Part shown: positions 6,601 to 11,105 of the stretch, in pieces | Layout of the letters: each line of letters opens with the position of its first letter | Numbering within the stretch: position 1 is the first letter of the stretch | From: Microbacteriaceae bacterium | Lineage (GTDB): Bacteria; Actinomycetota; Actinomycetes; Actinomycetales; Microbacteriaceae | Direction: 5' to 3' | NCBI GenBank assembly: GCA_012511645.1 | Contig: JAAZFP010000122.1 | Coordinates: forward strand, 1 to 11,105 | DNA: 11,105 nt | Notes under the pieces: generated by a model | Database searches by the model: none | What the model was told of the DNA's origin: nothing | Seen by the model: the letters and a program-made list of their open reading frames with translations, nothing else | Made by a program: the position numbers and the translations under genes

Positions 6601-6868
6601 ATCAGCCGAGACCGATGCGAAGCTCGTCTATGTGCACGCAGACACCCTCAGAAAGCCCGAACTCGACTCCGGCACACCCTACGCGGAGTTTGCGCAGCCC
6701 GGTCTCACCGAGCAGACTCGGGACAAGTTCATCTCCCGGGTGCTCGCTGCGGCCGCGGCCATGGCGGGTGCCTCATTTGAGGCGCAGGTTGAACACCACT
6801 GCAGCGACCCATTTGCGATCGGCGCGGCTTGCGCGCTGCACATTATTCCGGCGGTGAGCCACGCATGA
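3665..6868 (+). CDS. adnA: AdnA-like subunit of the AdnAB helicase-nuclease
   Basis: AdnA pairs with AdnB to resect DNA double-strand breaks for recombination. Numbered from GTG 3665, the protein has 1067 residues. Walker A is intact (GAPGSGKTT, K30). Other UvrD-type motor motifs are eroded: DDAGE (247-251) replaces DEAQD, GDPDI (D275) replaces GDPDQ, TTPQGAIG (629-636) replaces the HAKG-type motif V, and motif VI is ARAR (697-700) instead of TRAR. The C-terminal RecB-type nuclease is intact: H837 in GTLLH, D920, D938 and K940 in VVDLKTG, Q956 and Y960. Three cysteines (C812, C1046, C1056) remain of the four expected for the iron-sulphur cluster. The start is uncertain: GTG 3665 is favoured by the -10 spacing; ATG 3515 and ATG 3626 are in frame. 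The stop overlaps adnB by four bases. Confidence 0.9.
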   Translation: MLECDPSQHRVLSLDPRQHARVLGAPGSGKTTLIGELWATLTADGWSDEQLLVLAPNRHVASALRRQLERRLDRAIGGTPVRTAASFAFAVLQRHAALSGRDAPRLLSGTAQDEAVEAVITELVSGEFAPQHALPFQPDVLLGSAFRGELRELGRVLDDADLSVSEALAQLSTAPVGDGTVGGQAAGDLTPDLRERWLGAAELLDRARVKTDRERPGELSSSAMLRAARRVLRDDREISVPALVLVDDAGELGEGGLALLAALAERGTTVWVFGDPDIATSAFQGERTRVLGDLVGELRRRGAPELIRGEDQLVVLEHVYRHGPKIRQFVQQLSGRVGAAGAGQQRRATAAISDAVGDVSVATVRTSSEQLGAIAHQLRARHLGLGGSPKLPWSQMAVLCRTRGEVKRVARALAGLQVPSETAAGGLVLREHDLVRDLVRVLQHALDLAPLDAREVMRLLGGPLGGLDPIALRRLRAALRLHSANEGQTPGGGAAALDALVLEGFEFPGERPIVDMRAARQLRTLGVIAAEAQRVHAAGGTPREVLWQIWQGSGLAPVLQEQALGAKGARADDAHRALDGVLGLFFALQRHEEHDSDQPIDALLTELMTSTVPEDSLAARGAREVVTVTTPQGAIGQQFEFVCVLGPQDGEWPNLRARGSLLGVTALERVLRDGAATLPTRHDTLHDELRLLVHAIARARTEVLVIAVKNEDLHPSVFFALGRDHLISHELPSSRLTLRGAVAEMRRRLVQHPGDEAAREALVQLARAGVPGAHPDDWYGVRPPSTARPLADIDAGETVRVSPSQLQRAETCPLDWFVSSISGFTADYRANVGTLLHRALETAGPDAPAESIRDEVFAHWDELRFDAEWQSRRAHGDTEHMASAVARYLADFTASGHTLLAREATFEVPLEFARLRGNADRIEAVRRDDGSVRVTVVDLKTGRTRPSAAEVEDHAQLQAYQLGAEQGAFVDSDGHPIHESAETDAKLVYVHADTLRKPELDSGTPYAEFAQPGLTEQTRDKFISRVLAAAAAMAGASFEAQVEHHCSDPFAIGAACALHIIPAVSHA
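6865..6868 (+). promoter_or_regulatory. ATGA stop/start overlap coupling adnA to adnB
   Basis: The adnB ATG (6865-6867) overlaps the adnA TGA (6866-6868). GGCGGTGA a few bases upstream can serve as the ribosome binding site. Such overlaps usually couple translation, suited to equal amounts of two partner subunits. Confidence 0.85.
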
Positions 6869-9800
6869 TCCCTGTCTTCAGCGCACTCGATATTGCGACC
6901 ATTATCGCGGTCGAGACCGAAAAATTTGAGCCTCCCACTCCAGAGCAGGCCACGGTCATTGAGCAGCCACTCGGGGGCAGTGTGCTCGTGATCGCTGGCG
7001 CTGGCAGCGGCAAAACCGAGACCATGGCGAACCGCGTCGTGTGGCTCGTTGCGAACAGCCTCGCCCAACCAGAGGAGGTGCTCGGTCTCACCTTCACCCG
7101 CAAAGCCGCGGGCGAGCTTGGGGAGCGTGTCACCGAGCAACTGCAGCGCTTCTTGCGCTGTCTCGCGCTGCCACAGGTGCAAGACACTCTGGATAAGGCA
7201 CAGCGCGCCCAAGCGGCCCTTCTCTCCGAACGCATGGCTGATGGGTTGCACACGCCAGACGTGAGCACCTACAACTCTTTCGCCTCGGCGGTCGTGACCG
7301 AGTTTGGCGCGTTCGCTGGTCTTGCCGCCGGCAGCGAAGTCATCGACGCGGCCACCGCATGGGGCATCGCCCGCGACATCGTGTGTGCCAGCGACGATGA
7401 GCGACTCGCCGACAGTCGCGCATCGCTTGGCACCCTCGTGAAACAGGTCATTACCCTCGACCACGCCATTGCCGACAATCTCACGAGCTTCGACGCGGTG
7501 CTCGAACAACTCGAGCGTGCGAGGCACATTGACACCCTTCCCTATAACGAGAAGAAGCCTGAGGGGCGCTATGTGCTCATCGATCAGGTACTGGCTGACC
7601 TGAACGCCACCGAAGTCGCGGTCGACCTCGCGCGAGCGTTCGCAGCCGAAAAGCGACGCCGTGGGGTGCTCGAATTTTCAGACCAGCTTGCGCTTGCGGT
7701 CGAAACGCTCCGTCGCTCGCCAGACGCGGTGCGCACCCTGCGACGACGCACGCCGGTCGTGCTGCTCGATGAGGTGCAAGACACCTCGGTCGGTCAAACC
7801 ACGCTGCTCTCGACCCTCTTCGCCGGCAATTCGGTGATGGCTGTTGGCGACCCACACCAGTCGATTTACGGGTTTCGCGGTGCGTCTGCCAGCAACCTGC
7901 AGACGTTCCATCATGACTTCCGCGCGACTGATCAGCACGGGGGCTTGGCCAAATCGGGTCTCACCCTGCCGCTCTCGATCAGCTGGCGCAACCCAGCGTC
8001 GGTGCTGAAGGTCGCGAACGCGGTCAGCGCGCCGCTCTCTGCCGCGCTCGAAGGCTCAGGCTCAGGCCTCACGGTCGAGGAACTCACCTCGGGCGAGGAA
8101 TACGTGCGCAAGCTGCTCGGCCCCGACGCGCCACCTCCTGCACCCGGGCCGCCCCAGGTTGAGTGCATCGCCACAGAAACGCTCGAGGCCGAGTTTGAGG
8201 CACTCGCGACGTGGATGCGCGATGCGCGCAACGAGCACCTGGCTCGCGAGAAGAAACCGGCGACAGCCGCGGTCGTATGCCGTGCACGCAAACACATGCC
8301 CGCGATCTCTGCGGCGCTGTGGCGCGCCGGAGTGCCGAACCAGATTGTCGGCATCGGTGGACTGCTCACCACCCCAGAAGTGACCGACCTGGTATCTGCG
8401 CTGCGGTGCCTCTGGCACGCTGACGCGAGCAACGAACTGTTGCGGCTGCTCTCAGGCCCCAGGTTTCGTGTGGGTGCCGCAGATCTTGCGGGCCTCTCAT
8501 ATGCGGCACGGTGGTTTTCGCAGCGAGATCACGCGAAGCAGCCCATCGACCGTGACCTGCTCACGACCGACGCCGGGTTGCAGGTCTCGGAGCAGCAGTT
8601 CACCCTACTTGACGCGCTCGATGAGATCGCCGGTCTTCGCTCACTGGAGCACCGCGCGCTCGAGCGTGTGTCTGAGCTGGGCCGTGATCGCCTGCGCGAG
8701 GCGGGGCAGCTGCTGCACCAGCTGCGTCGCGAGGTGGGGGGCGACATCCCCTCGCTGCTGCGCAGTGTCACCCAGGCGCTGCTGCTCGACATCGAGCTCG
8801 ATGCGGCCGAACATACCGGGTATGACGGAGCCGCGGTCGCACGCGCAAATCTCGATGCCTTCACCGACCTCGTCCTCGGTTTTCTCGCGACCGATGAACA
8901 GGGCACCCTTGCGTCGGTGCTCGACTGGCTTGAACGCGCGACGGAAGACGATGAGCCCGCCGAGCATGTGCCCGAACCCGAGCCCTCGACGGTGCAACTC
9001 ATCACCGTGCACGGCGCAAAGGGGCTGCAGTGGCACCTCGTTGCAGTGCCTCGTCTCGTCGAGGGGGAGTTTCCGGCATCAGCGCGCGAGGGCAAGGGTT
9101 GGCTGCGCCCCGGGCAGCTGCCAGACGCGCTTCGAGGTGATCGGGCGGCGAGACCGACGCTCGATTTCGAGGCAGCCGACACTCAGGCTGAGGTGCGGGA
9201 GGCGATCGCCGCGTACCAGACTGAACTGAAGGCGCAAGCTGCGAGCGAAGAACGTCGTCTAGCCTATGTGGCGTTCCCCCGCACCAGGTCGCGCCTGCTG
9301 CTCACCGCCTCATTCTGGGGTGGGCAAAAGAGTGCCCGGCCACTTGCTCCCTACCTGCGTGAGATCGCGGCCGCGTCGTTGATCCCTGAGCTGCCGGTCG
9401 CAAGTGAATTCGACGCAGACCCAACTCCGGTGACGGGTCGCACCGAGACCTGGCCGCTTGATCCGCTCGGCAGCCGCGCTCAGGCGGTGCACACCGCAGC
9501 TGCGGTGCTTCGCGAGGCGCTCGACGCCAGCGAGACGCTTGACACCAGCGAGGCAAGTGAAAGCGCTCAGGCGGCTGCTGATGCTCTGGGAGACGTGCCG
9601 GGTGGCGACCTCAGAGATGCGCTACGCGATCCGTCTCGCACGAAGCCAAGTTCGACGGTCGAACTCTTGCTGAGGGAGCGAGATGCAGACCGAGACCGCC
9701 CTACCGCCGAAGCAACGAAGGCAGAACGAATCACCGCATCAACGTTCCACGAGTTCATTGAGAACCCGGCCGAAGCTGAGCGACGCAGGCTGCGACCCAT

Positions 9801-10437
9801 GCCGGTGCGCCCCTATCGCCGCACCCGTGTCGGCAACCTGTTTCACGAGTGGGTCGAACGGCGCGCGGGCACTGCACTCGGCACGTCGCTGACGCTCGCC
9901 GGTGTCGATGAGGCGCTCGAAGCATCGCTCGAGCGATCGTTCGATGTCGCAGGTGAAGACGTGGCAGCCGCAAACGGTCTCGCCGAGGCGTTCAGTGAGT
10001 CAGAGCCCGTGCTGGCGGCCGACGAGCGCGAGCTGCACTCGCTCATCGAACAGTTCGAAGCCTCGCGGTTCGCGGGCCTGCAACCCATCGCGATCGAGCT
10101 TGAGATCACTCTGCCCTTCGCCGAGACGACACTCGTGTGCAAGCTTGACGCCGTCTATGAGGCGCAGCCAGACTCGACAGCTCAGGTTGAAATTGTCGAC
10201 TGGAAATCGGGTGTGCCGCCTCGCACCGACGCCGAGCGACACTCACGATTCTTGCAACTCGACCTCTACCGTCACGCCTACGCGCAGTGGGCAGGCATCG
10301 ATCCTGCGCTCATCGACGTCACCCTCTTCTATGTCGCTGATGGCACCGAACTGCGGGCAACTCACTCGCGCAGCATGAGCGAACTCGAGGTGCTGTGGCG
10401 GGCCTCTCGTCAGGCGGCGCTACCGGTCGGTGACTGA
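6865..10437 (+). CDS. adnB: AdnB-like subunit of the AdnAB helicase-nuclease
   Basis: AdnB is the main motor of AdnAB and carries a second nuclease. This copy has 1190 residues. UvrD-type motifs in order: Q motif TPEQ (Q28), Walker A GAGSGKTET (K50), motif Ia GLTFTRKAA, motif II LLDEVQDTS (D302, E303), motif III GDPHQSIYGFRG (from D329), motif IV SWRN (R375), motif V TVHGAKGLQW (714-723) and motif VI RRLAYVAFPRTR, where P805 replaces the usual threonine. An acidic linker of about 170 residues leads to the RecB-type nuclease: GNLFHEW (H994), KLDAVYE (D1095), VDWKSG (D1112, K1114) and QLDLY (Q1131, Y1135). Motor and nuclease residues are all present, so both activities are expected. The ATG in the ATGA overlap is preferred to an in-frame TTG at 6829. 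The gene end overlaps the opposing phosphotransferase gene by 18 bp. Confidence 0.94.
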   Translation: MIPVFSALDIATIIAVETEKFEPPTPEQATVIEQPLGGSVLVIAGAGSGKTETMANRVVWLVANSLAQPEEVLGLTFTRKAAGELGERVTEQLQRFLRCLALPQVQDTLDKAQRAQAALLSERMADGLHTPDVSTYNSFASAVVTEFGAFAGLAAGSEVIDAATAWGIARDIVCASDDERLADSRASLGTLVKQVITLDHAIADNLTSFDAVLEQLERARHIDTLPYNEKKPEGRYVLIDQVLADLNATEVAVDLARAFAAEKRRRGVLEFSDQLALAVETLRRSPDAVRTLRRRTPVVLLDEVQDTSVGQTTLLSTLFAGNSVMAVGDPHQSIYGFRGASASNLQTFHHDFRATDQHGGLAKSGLTLPLSISWRNPASVLKVANAVSAPLSAALEGSGSGLTVEELTSGEEYVRKLLGPDAPPPAPGPPQVECIATETLEAEFEALATWMRDARNEHLAREKKPATAAVVCRARKHMPAISAALWRAGVPNQIVGIGGLLTTPEVTDLVSALRCLWHADASNELLRLLSGPRFRVGAADLAGLSYAARWFSQRDHAKQPIDRDLLTTDAGLQVSEQQFTLLDALDEIAGLRSLEHRALERVSELGRDRLREAGQLLHQLRREVGGDIPSLLRSVTQALLLDIELDAAEHTGYDGAAVARANLDAFTDLVLGFLATDEQGTLASVLDWLERATEDDEPAEHVPEPEPSTVQLITVHGAKGLQWHLVAVPRLVEGEFPASAREGKGWLRPGQLPDALRGDRAARPTLDFEAADTQAEVREAIAAYQTELKAQAASEERRLAYVAFPRTRSRLLLTASFWGGQKSARPLAPYLREIAAASLIPELPVASEFDADPTPVTGRTETWPLDPLGSRAQAVHTAAAVLREALDASETLDTSEASESAQAAADALGDVPGGDLRDALRDPSRTKPSSTVELLLRERDADRDRPTAEATKAERITASTFHEFIENPAEAERRRLRPMPVRPYRRTRVGNLFHEWVERRAGTALGTSLTLAGVDEALEASLERSFDVAGEDVAAANGLAEAFSESEPVLAADERELHSLIEQFEASRFAGLQPIAIELEITLPFAETTLVCKLDAVYEAQPDSTAQVEIVDWKSGVPPRTDAERHSRFLQLDLYRHAYAQWAGIDPALIDVTLFYVADGTELRATHSRSMSELEVLWRASRQAALPVGD
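9523..9558 (+). repeat. Two-copy 18-bp in-frame tandem repeat in the AdnB linker
   Basis: Two adjacent 18-bp units (9523-9540 and 9541-9558) both begin GAC-CCAGCGAG with one varying base and encode DASETL and DTSEAS. They lie in the acidic, low-complexity linker between motor and nuclease domains. Confidence 0.6.
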
Positions 10438-11105
10438 GGGTGGCAGATCAGACGGCGGTGTCACGAGGGAGTCGAAGTCTTCATCGGCGAGGAACACCCG
10501 ATCGTCGTCCAGCGCGTCATACTCGGCCGTTTCAGAGCGAAGATCATCGATCTCTGCTGGTGTTGCGGCGAGCACCTGTTCGGCCTCGAGTGCAGACAGT
10601 GCCGCGCGGTGCGGCAGGGGAGTGCCCATGCTTTGGAGTCGATCAACCAGCTGATCGAGCATCGCCACAGCATCGTCAATAATCTCGGAATCGTGGCTGT
10701 CAACGCCGTGCAGCAACCACTTGGCGACCTCAAGCTCGTGGTAAAACCGAGCCCTCGCCGAGATTTCTTTCTGCCCCACGATGCCGCGCAGTGTCGCATA
10801 CCGAATCAGCGCAACGTCGAAGGTCTCACTGTCACCGGCGACCAACCAGCTCATATCGCTCGCGGGGTCGCCAAGCGAAAGCTCGTTCCAGCCCAACACC
10901 CCGAGCACCGCGTCTTCACCGATGAGCAGCGCGTCAGGATCAAGTGAGCCGTGAATGACCGTGGGGGCAAAGCTCCAGAGCGAGTCGGCGCCCAGCACCT
11001 CGGCCCACCGCTGTCGCACCGTGGCAGGCAGTTTTCCGGTGTCGACGGCTCGCTGCACCGTGCGAGTCGCGCGAGCGCGCACTTCCTCGGCGGTGCGCAC
11101 GGGCA
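10420..11105 (-). CDS. Phosphotransferase-fold protein, probably catalytically dead, 5' end missing
   Basis: The visible 228 codons (GTG 11100-11098 counted as residue 1) match the C-terminal lobe of the aminoglycoside/macrolide phosphotransferase family. The frame stays open to the right edge and no N-terminal lobe is visible, so GTG 11100 is probably internal. The Brenner-like motif reads HGSLDPDALL (50-59) where active members have HGDLxxxN, so both the catalytic Asp (now S52) and the metal-binding Asn are missing. The second motif is VLGW (68-71) instead of the DFG-like IDW, losing the metal-binding Asp. The scaffold GDPASDMSWL (77-86) is kept. A long C-terminal extension ends in an acidic, proline-containing tail. 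A pseudokinase or binding role is inferred; drug resistance is unlikely. It converges on adnB with an 18-bp overlap. Confidence 0.75.
   Translation of the reverse strand, partial: PVRTAEEVRARATRTVQRAVDTGKLPATVRQRWAEVLGADSLWSFAPTVIHGSLDPDALLIGEDAVLGVLGWNELSLGDPASDMSWLVAGDSETFDVALIRYATLRGIVGQKEISARARFYHELEVAKWLLHGVDSHDSEIIDDAVAMLDQLVDRLQSMGTPLPHRAALSALEAEQVLAATPAEIDDLRSETAEYDALDDDRVFLADEDFDSLVTPPSDLPPSVTDR

Noticed and set aside
6829..6864. Upstream in-frame TTG start for adnB adding 12 residues
   Set aside because: The ATG at 6865 forms a standard ATGA overlap with a suitably spaced GGTGA; the TTG extension lies inside adnA and has no better site.
8468..9229. Plus-strand 253-codon frame inside adnB
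   Set aside because: It is an out-of-frame shadow of the AdnB motor region, rich in Arg, Ser and Cys, with no domain.
10420..11105. Antibiotic-resistance phosphotransferase
   Set aside because: The catalytic Asp and metal ligands are absent from the visible part and the context is housekeeping DNA repair, so a resistance role is not supported.
1..11105. CRISPR arrays, tRNA or rRNA genes, att sites, toxin-antitoxin or phage-defence modules
   Set aside because: No regularly spaced repeats, tRNA cloverleaf sequences or recognisable defence proteins were seen; the helicase-nuclease pair is explained by AdnAB.

Overview
This is high-GC actinobacterial DNA, most likely from Microbacteriaceae (a Leucobacter-like genome would fit). 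The basis is the G+C-rich third codon positions, GTG starts, probable leaderless promoters, and actinobacterium-specific genes in an actinobacterial order: a ferritin-like MiaE_2-type protein, a DUF3107 protein and the AdnAB helicase-nuclease. The genus is inferred; no rRNA or tRNA gene is present to confirm it.

Layout, left to right. At 1-110 lies native flanking DNA: the first codons of a minus-strand gene that leaves the window at the left edge, preceded by a short leader in which a C5 tract can pair with either of two G5 tracts. At 111-1259 an apparently intact IS30-family insertion sequence has landed immediately upstream of the next gene; its transposase is on the minus strand. A plus-strand pair follows: a ferritin-like protein (1279-2010) and rlmC, a 23S rRNA uracil-C5 methyltransferase (2024-3235). 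A small minus-strand DUF3107 gene (3251-3475) converges on rlmC and diverges from adnA. The core of the window is adnA-adnB (3665-10437), two giant genes joined by an ATGA stop/start overlap, encoding the two motor-nuclease subunits that resect DNA double-strand breaks in actinobacteria. Finally, a minus-strand phosphotransferase-fold protein (10420-11105) overlaps the end of adnB tail to tail and leaves the window on the right.

How the genes work together: AdnA and AdnB form one enzyme. AdnB carries all the recognisable motor motifs; AdnA keeps its Walker A but is eroded in the other motor motifs, while both keep the nuclease residues. This matches the known AdnAB division of labour. The ferritin-like, DUF3107 and adnAB genes are also near each other in mycobacteria, so most of the block is ancestral; rlmC within it and the IS30 copy are the less expected parts.

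I see no CRISPR array, tRNA, rRNA, prophage or toxin-antitoxin module, and no clearly undescribed multigene system. The points most worth a second look are the possible RNA switch at the left edge, the IS30 insertion that cuts a leaderless promoter and may donate a new -35, the reduced iron-sulphur cysteine set of AdnA, and the phosphotransferase homologue without its catalytic residues.
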